Origin: Candidatus Tisiphia endosymbiont of Beris chalybata
Lineage (GTDB): Bacteria > Pseudomonadota > Alphaproteobacteria > Rickettsiales > Rickettsiaceae
Length of the DNA stretch: 64,000 nt
Direction of reading: 5' to 3'
Assembly (NCBI RefSeq): GCF_964026555.1
Contig: NZ_OZ032159.1
Coordinates: 124,001-188,000, forward strand
Part shown: positions 10,464-19,715 of the stretch, piece by piece
Layout: every line of letters starts with the position of its first letter
Numbering within the stretch: position 1 is the first letter of the stretch
The notes under the pieces: model-generated
What the model was told of the DNA's origin: nothing
Database searches by the model: none
What the model saw: the letters and a program-made list of their open reading frames with translations, nothing else
Position numbers and translations under genes: made by a program

Positions 10464-11468
10464 AAATTATAACGCCATGTTCGACTTTTTTTTAGCAGGT
10501 AACTAATTTTTCGAGTTGTGTTGGCACAAGTTTTAAAGACTTTGTCAAAAATGTAGCAATAGTATGAGCAAGTAATTTTCTAGCGATGCGAGATTGTAGA
10601 TGCCAGTAACTCTTAACTCTGATAGCATTAATAGCAAAACGTTCTGTAAGCTGACCAATAACAGTTTCAATTAAACGACGAGTAGCAGTAATCCATTTAA
10701 GGAAATTCTTGGATCTATTATCCTTCATATTCTTTTTTAAAGGTGTTTGTAAATCAATGTTTTTGGTGGCCAACTCATCTTTTAAATCCTGACCAAGATA
10801 GCCTTTATCGCCCAGTACCATGCCACTAATATTAGGAGACATTACTTGCAGAGCTTCACGTTCAGACCCATTAGCAGGAGTTATCATGAATCCAGCTATT
10901 CGACCTTCTTCATTAATTAATACGTGTCCTAGAAAACCGTAATAATAGCTATCTTTCGAAGCGCAGTACCCATAGTCAGCGTATTCCTTAAAACATCGCC
11001 CTCTCGTTGCTCGGGCCAAATTTATTACAGGAATCGGTACCCCATCTATCATATGCAGATCTGATTTGCTTGCACTCTTAAACAAGTCGGCAAGCAGCAT
11101 GTTCTTAATAGATAAAAGACCGCTACATTGCTTCACATAAGACGGTCTACTCTTTAGATTGGGAAACCATTCTTGAAAATGACGTTTAAAATATTCCCAT
11201 ATCTGCTTGTCTTGGTGCAAACCGATAAATTCTCCCACCACTTCCATTGTTAATGCTTCCACGTCACTTAAGCAAGGTGGAAATCCTGCTTTCCTTACTT
11301 TGATATTTTTGGTTATTATAGTCATTTTTTCTTCTATGAAACAATACACAGTAATGATAAACTCTTCTAGGGTCATAGCTTCTTTCTCGATAATTGAACT
11401 ATGACCTTATTAGGCTATCCTATTCTTTTGTCAATCTTAAAAAAAAGTCGAACATGGCGTAAATTATA
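10464..11468. mobile_element. Complete IS982-family insertion sequence with target duplication
   Basis: The element spans 10472-11460 (989 bp). Its ends are inverted repeats beginning ACGCCATGTTCGACTTTTTTT. It is flanked by the direct repeat AAATTATA at 10464-10471 and 11461-11468, an 8-bp target duplication. The single full-length transposase gene is on the minus strand. Intact ends, duplication and frame all suggest recent insertion and possible activity. It sits between cvpA and the YqgE gene. Confidence 0.93.
10492..11376 (-). CDS. IS982-family transposase
   Basis: A DDE transposase of 294 residues, uninterrupted and at family length. The N-terminal LSDVEALTMEVVGEFIGL block is typical of IS982. 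The acidic catalytic residues are probably in MIDGVPIPV, VLGDKGYLGQ and the RRLIETVIGQLTERF stretch. It moves the element between the inverted repeats at 10472 and 11460. There is no other open reading frame in the element. Confidence 0.93.
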   Translation of the reverse strand: MTLEEFIITVYCFIEEKMTIITKNIKVRKAGFPPCLSDVEALTMEVVGEFIGLHQDKQIWEYFKRHFQEWFPNLKSRPSYVKQCSGLLSIKNMLLADLFKSASKSDLHMIDGVPIPVINLARATRGRCFKEYADYGYCASKDSYYYGFLGHVLINEEGRIAGFMITPANGSEREALQVMSPNISGMVLGDKGYLGQDLKDELATKNIDLQTPLKKNMKDNRSKNFLKWITATRRLIETVIGQLTERFAINAIRVKSYWHLQSRIARKLLAHTIATFLTKSLKLVPTQLEKLVTC

Positions 11469-11496
11469 ATAATATTTTAAAATTATAATAGACTTT

Positions 11497-12069
11497 ATGC
11501 ACGTAAATAGTAAGATTTTTGATAATTTGTCTGGTAAGGTTTTAATCTCAACCCCCTATATGTTTGAGGGTATATTTAACCAATCCCTTATTTATATGCT
11601 TTCTCATACAGATGAAGGTGCTATGGGTTTAATATTTAACCATTTAGTTAATCAAATAGAAGTTAAATCCTTCTTTAAAATAGAAGATGATCAAGTACCT
11701 AGTAATATTGTGATGCCTATCTATTTAGGGGGGCCAGTTGAACATGAACGTGGATTTTTTCTACATTCTGATGATTATGATAAAAATTTATTGTTAAAAT
11801 TTCAAAACCATTTAGCGGTTAGTTCTAATCATAAAATATCTTATGATATTGCGGCAGGGCAGGGGCCTAAAGATAGTTTATTTATTATTGGTTATACTGC
11901 TTGGAAAGCAGGGCAGCTTGAGGCGGAGCTTAAGGATAATTTGTGGATAGTGCTGGATAGTGATAAGGATTTTATTTTTGCTGACCATCCTGAAAATAAG
12001 TGGGATCATGCCTTAGAAAAATTGGGTATAAGAAAATCGCATTTTACTTCACGGATTGGTAACGCTTAA
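11497..12069 (+). CDS. YqgE/AlgH family protein (UPF0301)
   Basis: A conserved cytoplasmic protein of unsettled function. The family opening [20 protein letters not shown] is present, followed by EGAMGLIFN, the [14 protein letters not shown] block and the [17 protein letters not shown] block. At 190 residues the length is normal. The start ATG lies 36 bases after the IS982 element, so the element may have displaced the native promoter. There is no operon partner. Confidence 0.92.
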   Translation: MHVNSKIFDNLSGKVLISTPYMFEGIFNQSLIYMLSHTDEGAMGLIFNHLVNQIEVKSFFKIEDDQVPSNIVMPIYLGGPVEHERGFFLHSDDYDKNLLLKFQNHLAVSSNHKISYDIAAGQGPKDSLFIIGYTAWKAGQLEAELKDNLWIVLDSDKDFIFADHPENKWDHALEKLGIRKSHFTSRIGNA

Positions 12070-12089
12070 TAATACATCCGGGCTTATGT

Positions 12090-12209
12090 AATAGCATTTC
12101 CGAAAACTAAATTAGCATTAGCAGTACTAGTGCTCTACATATTAGTACGCAAGGAGCGGAGATCATGAAGCAGGGCGAACGTAGATGATTAGTTTTCAGA
12201 GATGGTATA
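12090..12209. repeat. Family C palindromic element
   Basis: A roughly 120-bp inverted repeat. The ends read ATAGCATTTCCGAAAACTAA and, on the other side, TTAGTTTTCAGAGATGGTAT. The centre carries AGTACGCAAGGAGCGGAGATCATGAAG. Other copies are at 14684, 34961 and 54955. Confidence 0.75.
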
Positions 12210-12227
12210 ATTCAGGTGGAAGAACCT

Positions 12228-12361
12228 AGTATATACTGCTCGTACTTCAAGAATTGGATTTTATTTTAAATGGCGAGCGTTTGCTGCGTACATGCCAGTA
12301 CGTGAGCACGTGAGTCCATGATAAAATAAAAAAACAATTTTTGAAAGACGAGTAGTATATT
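12228..12361. repeat. Family F palindromic element
   Basis: About 134 bp running from AGTATATACTGCTCGTACTT to an end with ACGAGTAGTATAT. Inside are GGATTTTATTTTAAATGGCG, TGCGTACATGCCAGTACGTGAG and ATAAAATAAAAAAACAATT. A partial copy lies upstream of pheS at 23707 and others at 61460 and 63723. Confidence 0.7.
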
Positions 12362-12384
12362 CAGGTTAATTATAGGAGAAGAGG

Positions 12385-13287
12385 GTGGGTTGGATAATTT
12401 TTGCCAGTATCATTATAGGGTTATTAATTTATGATCTAGGTTTAACCAATAGGTATAATAGAGTAATTACTTTTCGTCAAAGTATTTATTCTACTCTTTT
12501 TTATCTATTTATAGCTTGCGCCTTTGGGGTTTTTATTTTCTTTGAGATGGGTAGCGAGAAAGCTTTAGAGTATTATACTTGTTTTTTTATAGAAAAAGCT
12601 ATGTCCTTGGATAATATTTTTGTTATTTCAATGATTTTTCAGTTTTTTTCTATTCCCCTAATGTATCAACACAGAATATTATTTTTTGGAGTGCTAGGGG
12701 TCCTGTTTTTTAGAGGAGTGATAATTTACTTTGGGATAGTGGCAATTACTAAATTCTCATGGCTCTTATATCTTCTGGGAGTAATACTAATAATAACAGG
12801 CGTTAAAGCTTTTTATATAACTAAAGAAAAATTTAATATCCGCCAATCCTATATTTATAAGTTTTTACAGAAATATTGCAATCTTACAGATAAAATAATT
12901 GGTTATAGATATTTTGTAAGAGAAAATGGTAAAATAAGCATAACGCCTATTTGTGGGGCGTTAATAATTATAGAAGCTATGGATGCAGTTTTTGCTCTAG
13001 ATAGTATTCCCGCAATATTTGCTATTACTCATGATAGCTTTATAATATACACTTCTAATATTTTTGCAGTATTAGGTTTGCGCAGCCTGTTTTTTTGTTT
13101 AGCCAACCTTATAGAACGTTTTCATTATATAAGATATTCTCTAGCAATTATCTTAATATTTATTGGGGTTAAAATATTTGTAGTACATTTTATTGCTATA
13201 CCTCCTTATTTCTCGTTATTAGTAGTGATTAGCATTATAACTGGTGGTATTTTTGCTTCAATAATGGCGCCAAGAAATAAAAGTTAA
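12385..13287 (+). CDS. TerC family integral membrane protein
   Basis: A polytopic membrane protein of the TerC/Alx family, which members link to metal-ion (manganese) efflux or tellurite resistance; the exact substrate here is unknown. The 300 residues include the family acidic membrane motifs EKAMSLDNIFVISMIF and EAMDAVFALDSIPAIFAIT. The start is GTG, chosen because GGAGAAGAG lies just upstream and the following MGWIIFASIIIGLLIYDLG is the typical first helix. The gene converges with the symporter gene, only 4 bases separating their stops. Confidence 0.9.
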   Translation: MGWIIFASIIIGLLIYDLGLTNRYNRVITFRQSIYSTLFYLFIACAFGVFIFFEMGSEKALEYYTCFFIEKAMSLDNIFVISMIFQFFSIPLMYQHRILFFGVLGVLFFRGVIIYFGIVAITKFSWLLYLLGVILIITGVKAFYITKEKFNIRQSYIYKFLQKYCNLTDKIIGYRYFVRENGKISITPICGALIIIEAMDAVFALDSIPAIFAITHDSFIIYTSNIFAVLGLRSLFFCLANLIERFHYIRYSLAIILIFIGVKIFVVHFIAIPPYFSLLVVISIITGGIFASIMAPRNKS

Positions 13288-13291
13288 CACT

Positions 13292-14680
13292 TTATTTCTT
13301 TATCCTTTTCAATATTAAACCTATGCCAAATATTGTTAAACTGGCCATAGTACCTACAAATACTCCGCGCACCCCGTAAAATTGTCTGCTAATAAAATTT
13401 TCCCATATCAGAAAAGTGGCACTACCTACGCTTCCGCTTATAATCATCATAATTGTTGATACGGTAATACCACATAGAGCAAATATTAAAGGTATTAATA
13501 TTATAGGTCCCCAAAATCCTGTAATGAATACTACCAAATCAATTACGTTATGAAATTTTAATGCAATGATTATTGCAATGCTGCCAATTAGAACATTAGC
13601 AATCCGAGCAATTACTAATAATCTGCCTTGATTTTGGATTTTCAATAAAGGATTTAGTAAATCTTTTACCAACGCTATAGTAGTGATATTTAAATCAGAA
13701 TCAGCAGTAGACATTACTGCGGCCAGCATTCCAATGATAACAATCCCTTGTAGGCCGGGAGGTACTACCTGTCCAATAAGATAAGGAAGCGCCAGAGTAG
13801 AAGATTGGTTAGGAAATAGATGATAAGCAATTAACCCATTTATAGTAACACATATTAAGAATAAGGCATATATAGCAGATTTTATATATATTGCTTTGCT
13901 AGTTGCTTTAGGATTTTTATTAATTAAGGTTCTTTGAATAAAATGAGGATATAAATTCATTACGTAAAAACCAAGCATGGCGGTGATAGTGTTAATAAGT
14001 AAATCATGATCAAAGCTATTATTATGAAAAAGATATACTTTTTGTGGAGGAAGCTGTTGAAAAAATTTAAGGAATCCGATTTCGTGGAGCCCGCATGTTG
14101 CTATGATCGGAATCGCTATTATCATAGCAAAAAATTGTATCAAATTGGTAAATATTATTGATTGTATTCCTCCTAAAGTAGTATATATGATCACAATTCC
14201 GTAGCTTAATATTACCCCCTCTACATAATTAATTTTCAATAAATATTGAAAGATGTAACCGCTAACGCTTATTTGAGCCGCTACAAAACCTATAGATACC
14301 AAAATGGTAGTGAGACCTGCAATAAAGCGGCCTGCCTTCCCATAATATATCGACATTATATCGCCTATGCTTTCAGCGCCATAATGTTTGATTATTTTGG
14401 GTACTAGGTAAATAGCTATTAATATATCAACTGGTATGGTCAGGATTAAACCATAGGTATAAGAGATGTTTCCTGAGAATGCTTTTTCTGAAATCCCAAA
14501 GGTAGTAGCGCCCCCAACCGAGGATGCAAAGATAGTAGCAACTAGGAGTAATTTATTACTACTGAAATTACTTCGGATACTTGCATAATTTGCAAAGCTT
14601 ACCATTTTCGCTTTATGATATATCCCAAAAATCAGTAAAAATATTAAGTATAAAAATACTATGGTAATGTCAATTGTCAT
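13292..14680 (-). CDS. Sodium:solute symporter family protein (PutP-like)
   Basis: An inner-membrane carrier with about 13 hydrophobic segments in 462 residues, of the SSS family that couples sodium entry to uptake of proline, pantothenate, sugars or similar solutes. Family signs are ASSVGGATTFGISEKAFSG near residues 52-70, YTTLGGIQSIIFTNLIQF, and GMLAAVMSTADSDLN. The substrate cannot be told from sequence alone. A family C palindrome begins directly upstream of the start (14684), so the promoter may be inside or beyond it. Confidence 0.9.
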   Translation of the reverse strand: MTIDITIVFLYLIFLLIFGIYHKAKMVSFANYASIRSNFSSNKLLLVATIFASSVGGATTFGISEKAFSGNISYTYGLILTIPVDILIAIYLVPKIIKHYGAESIGDIMSIYYGKAGRFIAGLTTILVSIGFVAAQISVSGYIFQYLLKINYVEGVILSYGIVIIYTTLGGIQSIIFTNLIQFFAMIIAIPIIATCGLHEIGFLKFFQQLPPQKVYLFHNNSFDHDLLINTITAMLGFYVMNLYPHFIQRTLINKNPKATSKAIYIKSAIYALFLICVTINGLIAYHLFPNQSSTLALPYLIGQVVPPGLQGIVIIGMLAAVMSTADSDLNITTIALVKDLLNPLLKIQNQGRLLVIARIANVLIGSIAIIIALKFHNVIDLVVFITGFWGPIILIPLIFALCGITVSTIMMIISGSVGSATFLIWENFISRQFYGVRGVFVGTMASLTIFGIGLILKRIKK

Positions 14681-14683
14681 CTA

Positions 14684-14808
14684 ATACCATTTCCGAAAAC
14701 TCATCATTACGTCGTACTTCATGCTCTCCGCTCCTTACGTACTAGTATGTACGCGCAGGTAGCCGACACTCGTACTCCTAGTGCTAATTTAGTTTTGGGA
14801 AATGGTAT
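14684..14808. repeat. Family C palindromic element
   Basis: About 125 bp with ends ATACCATTTCCGAAAACT and AGTTTTGGGAAATGGTAT. It begins 3 bases upstream of the symporter start codon. The centre contains CCGCTCCTTACGTACTAGTATG, a variant of the core shared with families A, B, E and F. Confidence 0.8.
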
Positions 14809-14925
14809 AACTTCAGTTTCTTCGCTATCTCTTATCCCAGTGATATATCCTACTCATCTTTTAAGGGTTGCTTTTTTATTTTATTAAGGATTCGTCTGTT
14901 TACGTAACGTATATGCTACTTCCGC

Positions 14926-15079
14926 ATATACTCGGTGAACTTCAAGAATTGGCGTCGTCATGCCCTAAAGATCTGCGATGCTCACGTACTATAGTACGCT
15001 GCGCTTCTCGACTTTGACACTCCTAGCTCTTCTTGAAGTTGACCTTCGTATACCAACTCTTCGGTTATGAGCAGTATAC
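14926..15079. repeat. Family E palindromic element
   Basis: About 154 bp. One end reads TATACTCGGTGAACTTCAAG, the other AACTCTTCGGTTATGAGCAG followed by TATAC. The centre has TGCTCACGTACTATAGTACG and GCTGCGCTTCTCG. Closely similar copies lie at 28034-28197 and 60697-60852. The rest of the 14.8-15.25 kb gap holds no recognisable gene. Confidence 0.8.
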
Positions 15080-15272
15080 TTACTGCTTAAAATAAAATGA
15101 GGGGGTCTTGAAAAGAGTATACGTTAAATAACTAGTGCTAGCAATTAATATAAGTACATAATTTGCATTAGTAACCACAAAGATGCTCCTTACTCCTACT
15201 AATTAACTCCGTGATTGCTGCTTACCATATTTTAGAAAACATATAATTTATTTGAGAGATATTTGAAAATTC

Positions 15273-15301
15273 TTGACTCTATGGCTTTACTCTAATATTC
15301 T
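15273..15301 (+). promoter_or_regulatory. Predicted promoter of the mraZ division cluster
   Basis: TTGACT at 15273-15278 and TATTCT at 15296-15301 are spaced by 17 bases, a good sigma-70-type pair. Transcription would start near 15308, exactly where the periodic MraZ boxes begin. Spacing and context support the call, but no start site was measured. Confidence 0.5.
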
Positions 15302-15305
15302 CAAA

Positions 15306-15340
15306 TACCACATAATCCCAAATTATCCCAAATTTGACCA
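15306..15340 (-). promoter_or_regulatory. Predicted MraZ operator: four 5-mers at 10-bp period
   Basis: On the minus strand the pattern is TGGTC, N5, TGGGA, N5, TGGGA, N5, TGGTA (plus strand GACCA at 15336-15340, TCCCA at 15326 and 15316, TACCA at 15306). MraZ proteins are known to bind TGGGN repeats separated by 5-base spacers upstream of their own gene. The array starts right after the predicted -10 box, a position suited to repression of mraZ-rsmH-ftsL-ftsI. The two outer boxes are degenerate. Confidence 0.65.
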
Positions 15341-15441
15341 AATCTTATACGGTGTGGATTTGTTAGTTATAGCCTGCGGTATTTAGCTGGTGATATAAAA
15401 TCTTAAGCTTTACGAAAGCACTTAAAAACTGAAAAATGTAA

Positions 15442-15888
15442 ATGAGTATTTTTCTATCAAAATATATCAATAATCTTGATAAGAAAGGACGGGTGTCAAT
15501 ACCCGCTAGCTATAGGACCGTTTTAGAAGAACATTCATTTAAGGGTGTTATTGCCTACCCATCTTTTAGAAATAAATGCATCGAGGCTTGTAGTATCAAA
15601 AGGCTAGAAGAGTTAAGTCAAATCATTCAGACCTTGGATCCGTATTCAGAAGAACGTGATGCTTTTGAAACAATCATTCTAGGAGAAGCTGTGCAGCTTG
15701 CATTAGATAGTGAAGGTAGGGTAGTAGTGCCTAAAGCCTTAATAGAACATGCTAATATAGCAGAGCAAGTGTGTTTTGTTGGTAAAGGCCTAATTTTTGA
15801 AATGTGGTGTCCACAAAACTTTGAAGTGTATCTTACCGCTGCTCGTAAGATCGCTCAAGATAATCGTTTAACTTTAAAAAACATTTAA
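15442..15888 (+). CDS. mraZ: Transcriptional regulator MraZ
   Basis: DNA-binding regulator of the division and cell-wall gene cluster, with two SpoVT/AbrB-type domains. The first is at residues 5-50 ([21 protein letters not shown]) and the second near 85-130 ([19 protein letters not shown]). Its 148 residues are the normal length. It opens the cluster and is followed after 4 bases by rsmH. A candidate autoregulatory operator lies about 100 bases upstream. Confidence 0.95.
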   Translation: MSIFLSKYINNLDKKGRVSIPASYRTVLEEHSFKGVIAYPSFRNKCIEACSIKRLEELSQIIQTLDPYSEERDAFETIILGEAVQLALDSEGRVVVPKALIEHANIAEQVCFVGKGLIFEMWCPQNFEVYLTAARKIAQDNRLTLKNI

Positions 15889-15892
15889 GAAG

Positions 15893-16963
15893 ATGGCACA
15901 AAAATTCTCAAATGATTTAGAGAAGCTAGCTACCAAACGCTCCAAGGCAACGTTGTATAAAGAGCATACATTGCACGAGATAGAAGATTTGCCCCTAGGT
16001 TCTGCAAGTGACTTGCACGAGGATAACAAGGAATTGCCCCATATTCCAGTTATGCTAAACAAAGTTAAGGAGTTATTACAGCCTAACGATGCAGGAAATT
16101 ATTTAGATTGTACCTTTGGCTTTGGGGGCCACAGTAGAATGATCCTTGAGTCTTGCATGGGTAATGTAGTAGCACTTGATCGAGATCCGAACGTGAAAAT
16201 TTATGCTGATCAGTTAATAAATGATTACCCCACTAGAATGAAATTTATTCAATCAGATTTTGCAAGTAGTGCAGTGAAGTTAGGGGACGCAAAATTTGAT
16301 GGGATTGTGATGGATTTAGGAGTGTCGTCTATGCAGCTTGATTCTGGTGCCAGGGGTTTTTCATTTACTCATAATGGCCCTCTTGATATGCGAATGAGCC
16401 ATAGCGGGTCCAGTGCTGCAGATTTTATCAATAATGCCGATGAGCAAGAAATAGCGGATGTGATTTATCAATATGGTGATGAAACTTATTCCCGAAAAAT
16501 AGCTAGAAAAATTATTGAGCATAGACAGCAAGAGGCTATAACTACTACCTCACGGCTAGCAAGCATTATACATAGTAGCATAGGTGTTAGGCACGGCAAA
16601 ATTGATTCCGCTACTAAAACTTTTCAGGCATTGCGTATTTATGTTAATGATGAATTAGGTCAGTTAGAACAGTTTCTGAATAATTGTAAAAATATTTTAG
16701 CTAGGGAAGGAAAGTTAATCATAATATCCTTTCATTCTTTAGAAGATCGAATAGTTAAGAATTTTTTTAAAGCTAATTCACCTAAATTGGTCGCACAGTC
16801 TAAATATTCTGTAAAATTAGAGCAAATGGAAAATAGTAATAAATGGCTTAAAATCCTTACTAAAAAGCCAATAAGTCCATCATTAAGCGAAATCCACAAC
16901 AATCCAAGGGCGCGTTCTGCAAAGTTAAGGGCGGGGCAAGATGTCAGGCCGTACAATGCCTAA
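15893..16963 (+). CDS. rsmH: 16S rRNA (cytosine(1402)-N(4))-methyltransferase RsmH (MraW)
   Basis: Methylates N4 of C1402 in the 16S rRNA decoding centre using SAM. Family motifs: HIPVMLNKVKELL near residues 50-62, the SAM-binding loop LDCTFGFGGHS, VVALDRDP, and GIVMDLGVSSMQLD. At 356 residues it is about 45-50 longer than usual because of a charged N-terminal extension before HIPVML. No start codon is available nearer to that motif, so the extension is probably real. It starts 4 bases after mraZ and is followed by ftsL. Confidence 0.95.
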   Translation: MAQKFSNDLEKLATKRSKATLYKEHTLHEIEDLPLGSASDLHEDNKELPHIPVMLNKVKELLQPNDAGNYLDCTFGFGGHSRMILESCMGNVVALDRDPNVKIYADQLINDYPTRMKFIQSDFASSAVKLGDAKFDGIVMDLGVSSMQLDSGARGFSFTHNGPLDMRMSHSGSSAADFINNADEQEIADVIYQYGDETYSRKIARKIIEHRQQEAITTTSRLASIIHSSIGVRHGKIDSATKTFQALRIYVNDELGQLEQFLNNCKNILAREGKLIIISFHSLEDRIVKNFFKANSPKLVAQSKYSVKLEQMENSNKWLKILTKKPISPSLSEIHNNPRARSAKLRAGQDVRPYNA

Positions 16964-16992
16964 ACGCCGATATTTTCAAGGAGAATAGTGTA

Positions 16993-17397
16993 ATGATGTT
17001 AATTAGGATGGTTAGTTATGTAGTGGTAATTATTGTAGCTATTTCTATTTATGGCTTATTTACCATTAAGGATAAAGTGGCTAGCTTGCATTATCAGATT
17101 AGTACCATATCTAAGCAATTAGCAGAAGAGAATAATATGCTGCATATTTTAAAAGCCGAACAAGCATATCTTACTTCGCCAAATAGACTGAGAAAATTAG
17201 CTTCACTCTATTTGCAGCTGGATAATATTAAGATTACTCAAATGGTTAGTGACCCTTTATCACGTGCTGAAGCTAAATATGTAATATCTCCAGAAGAAGG
17301 ATTACAATATCTTACCAAAACCACTGCTAAATGGCGTTATAAAACCCATAATACCAATAAATATATTAAAACGGTTTCTAGTAAGAAGGTAGAATAA
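16993..17397 (+). CDS. ftsL: Cell division protein FtsL-like
   Basis: A small bitopic division protein expected to pair with FtsB and FtsQ at the septum. The 134 residues have one membrane helix at about residues 3-23 (MVSYVVVIIVAISIYGLF) followed by a coiled-coil stretch (LHYQISTISKQLAEENNML). Sequence conservation in this family is poor. The call rests on size, topology and position between rsmH and ftsI. The ATG is preceded by AAGGAGAATAG. Confidence 0.85.
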   Translation: MMLIRMVSYVVVIIVAISIYGLFTIKDKVASLHYQISTISKQLAEENNMLHILKAEQAYLTSPNRLRKLASLYLQLDNIKITQMVSDPLSRAEAKYVISPEEGLQYLTKTTAKWRYKTHNTNKYIKTVSSKKVE

Positions 17398-17400
17398 CCT

Positions 17401-19104
17401 ATGCAGATTACTAATTTATTATTATTCCTGAAAAATATTGTCATCAGAATAACAAGAAATTTTAATGATATTATTGTATGGGATGTTTCAGTTGACAATA
17501 CAAAAATTAGGTTATTAACGGTTAGTGGTTGTTTTGCTTTATTCTTTTGTGGCTTAGCATATCGCTTAATAATTATCGCCACTAGCGATTATGTTAAGCA
17601 AACGGAGTATAACATAAAAAACACCTTGCGAAAGGAAATCATAGACCGTAATGGCACTTTATTAGCCGTCAATTTGCCTTCTTCATCCTTGTATGCAAAC
17701 CCTCAACGAGTCATTAACCCTAGGCAATGCTTAGAAAAATTAGCGGCAATACTTCCACGGATTGATAAAACTAAGCTGCTTGCAGATCTCAAAACGGATA
17801 AAAGTTTTGTATGGATACAAAGAGATCTATTGCCCCACGAACAAGAAGCAATATCTAATTTAGGCATGCCAGGCTTTGTATTGGAGCAGGAACAAAAACG
17901 AATTTATACTTTTTCCCATTTACTTTCGCATGTGATAGGATATGTCAATAGGGATTTGGTGGGGATGGCAGGATTAGAAAGGGCCTATGAGCAGTTTTTA
18001 ACTAACTCAGATCCTGATAGAAGTAAAGAAGAACAACTTAACAAGCCTTTAGAATTAACGATAGATGTCAGGGTCCAGAACATTTTAAATGAAGAAATAG
18101 AACGTACTATTAAAGAATTTAGTGCCAAAGGAGCGGTAGGAATAATTGCTAATCCTAATAATGGAGAAATTTTAGCATTTGTTAGCAAGCCTGATTTTGA
18201 TCCCCATTACCCTAATTTAGCTAAACCCGAGGAATTATTTAATATGGCAAGCCTTGGTATATATGAAATGGGCTCTGTATTTAAAGCGTTAACTATGGCA
18301 GTAGCGTTTGATGTTAATTGTATCACCATGAATGATGCTTATGATACTAGTTACTTGAAAGTAGGAGGGTTTAATATAAAGGATACTCATTATATGCCTG
18401 GATGGCATAGTGTTTCAGAAATTTTTTTACATTCTTCGAATATTGGCGCTACTCAAATTATTTTTGAGGTTGGTAAGCAGCAGTTTAAGGAATATTTGAA
18501 GAAATTAGGTTTATTAGATCAACTGAAAATTGAGATTCCAGAAAGAGGGACTCCTCTATTTCCTTCGGATAAAAGATGGACTGACCTTACAACGGCTACT
18601 ATGTCTTATGGCTATGGGTTATCAGTAAGCCCCTTACATTTTATGCAAGCCGTAATACCCGTAGTAAATGGGGGGATATTGTATGACCTTACCTTAATAA
18701 AAAGGCCAAGAACGCGTACACTTGGCACTAGGGTTTTTTCTGAGAAAACTTCTAAGCAGATGAATCAGTTATTTCGAGTAGTGGTGAAAGAAGGAACAGG
18801 ACAAAGAGCCGAAGTAAAAGGTTATTTAGTGGGAGGTAAAACGGGTACTGCCGAAAAATTATCTTCCGGGCCTGGTAAAAAAAGGTACCTTAAAAATAGC
18901 AGGGCTTCATCATTTTTAGGGATACTCCCCTCTTATAATCCCCAATATGTTATTTATATTATGTTTGATGAACCTAAAGGTATTAAAGAGTCATTCGGCT
19001 TTGCTACAGCTCGGTGGACTGCTGCTCCTACGGTAGGAAGAGTCCTTGCAAGATTGATATCATTATATGGGATAGAACCTATTTATAAGGGTGAAGAATT
19101 ATAG
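17401..19104 (+). CDS. ftsI: Peptidoglycan transpeptidase FtsI (PBP3)
   Basis: The septal class B penicillin-binding protein that cross-links peptidoglycan during division. The 567 residues show an N-terminal membrane anchor near 38-55, a dimerisation domain, and the transpeptidase domain with SVFK (catalytic Ser292, Lys295), SSN (HSSNIGA) and KTGT (GGKTGTAEK). It begins 3 bases after the ftsL stop. In most bacteria murE and murF follow, but here the cluster ends and repeat debris begins. Confidence 0.95.
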   Translation: MQITNLLLFLKNIVIRITRNFNDIIVWDVSVDNTKIRLLTVSGCFALFFCGLAYRLIIIATSDYVKQTEYNIKNTLRKEIIDRNGTLLAVNLPSSSLYANPQRVINPRQCLEKLAAILPRIDKTKLLADLKTDKSFVWIQRDLLPHEQEAISNLGMPGFVLEQEQKRIYTFSHLLSHVIGYVNRDLVGMAGLERAYEQFLTNSDPDRSKEEQLNKPLELTIDVRVQNILNEEIERTIKEFSAKGAVGIIANPNNGEILAFVSKPDFDPHYPNLAKPEELFNMASLGIYEMGSVFKALTMAVAFDVNCITMNDAYDTSYLKVGGFNIKDTHYMPGWHSVSEIFLHSSNIGATQIIFEVGKQQFKEYLKKLGLLDQLKIEIPERGTPLFPSDKRWTDLTTATMSYGYGLSVSPLHFMQAVIPVVNGGILYDLTLIKRPRTRTLGTRVFSEKTSKQMNQLFRVVVKEGTGQRAEVKGYLVGGKTGTAEKLSSGPGKKRYLKNSRASSFLGILPSYNPQYVIYIMFDEPKGIKESFGFATARWTAAPTVGRVLARLISLYGIEPIYKGEEL

Positions 19105-19182
19105 AAGAGCAAATAGCTCTCGCTTAGAGAAAGCGCCGCTTGTATTCGACCTTTAGAGTAGATGAGATAAAACCAATTATTT

Positions 19183-19542
19183 CTACCTGTGAAAAAAATT
19201 TTTAAATTTCTGTTTTAGATTTGAAGCTGTTGTAGTATTTGACGCCTTTGATTTGTCCATATTCACCTTGTCCATAAGTTTTACCTCCTTCCCTATCTTC
19301 TGCGCTTCTGCTTTTAGATCTGGTACTTTATCTTTTGGCTTCATAAATTCTGTAAGAGCTCTCGTGCGTTGTATTATTTCCCTAGAGATTTTAATTTGTG
19401 CAGCTTTTGGATCCTTCTCTATGTTCTGCTTTATTTCTGTTCGGAATTCTTGCAGTTTTTGATAATGCTCCTGATCGTCCTTACTCATCTTATCTATTCG
19501 CTTTACAACCTGAGGACTAGATCGCGTTAGTGCCTCGTGCAT
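19183..19542 (-). CDS. Small charged orphan protein, probably a remnant
   Basis: Not recognised. The 119 residues are Lys-rich and helical, with KMSKDDQEHYQKLQEFRTEI and a basic C-terminus NLKQKFKNFFHR. No signal peptide or membrane segment is seen. The open frame continues upstream of the chosen ATG for about 20 codons (ALAIAAKTPDDTKIKHSVEL) without a start, so this may be the 3' end of a longer decayed gene. It resembles in composition the orphan proteins at 25076 and 35678, but no shared motif was found. Confidence 0.45.
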   Translation of the reverse strand: MHEALTRSSPQVVKRIDKMSKDDQEHYQKLQEFRTEIKQNIEKDPKAAQIKISREIIQRTRALTEFMKPKDKVPDLKAEAQKIGKEVKLMDKVNMDKSKASNTTTASNLKQKFKNFFHR

Positions 19543-19715
19543 TAACTCTACAGAGTGCTTTATCTTTGTATCGTCAGGTGTCTTAGCTGCTATTGCTAAT
19601 GCATTTTACGTTAATTCTGGATAAGGGGAATATGGGAGGATAATAGATAATAAGGATTGCCAAGGGAGGCAACCTACAGTATTGAAGTTTTTGACCAAAA
19701 AAACAAACTGTAGTC

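Noticed and set aside
14826-15272. A riboswitch or small RNA in the long gap upstream of mraZ
   Set aside because: The visible structure is explained by a family E palindrome; no known riboswitch core was recognised.
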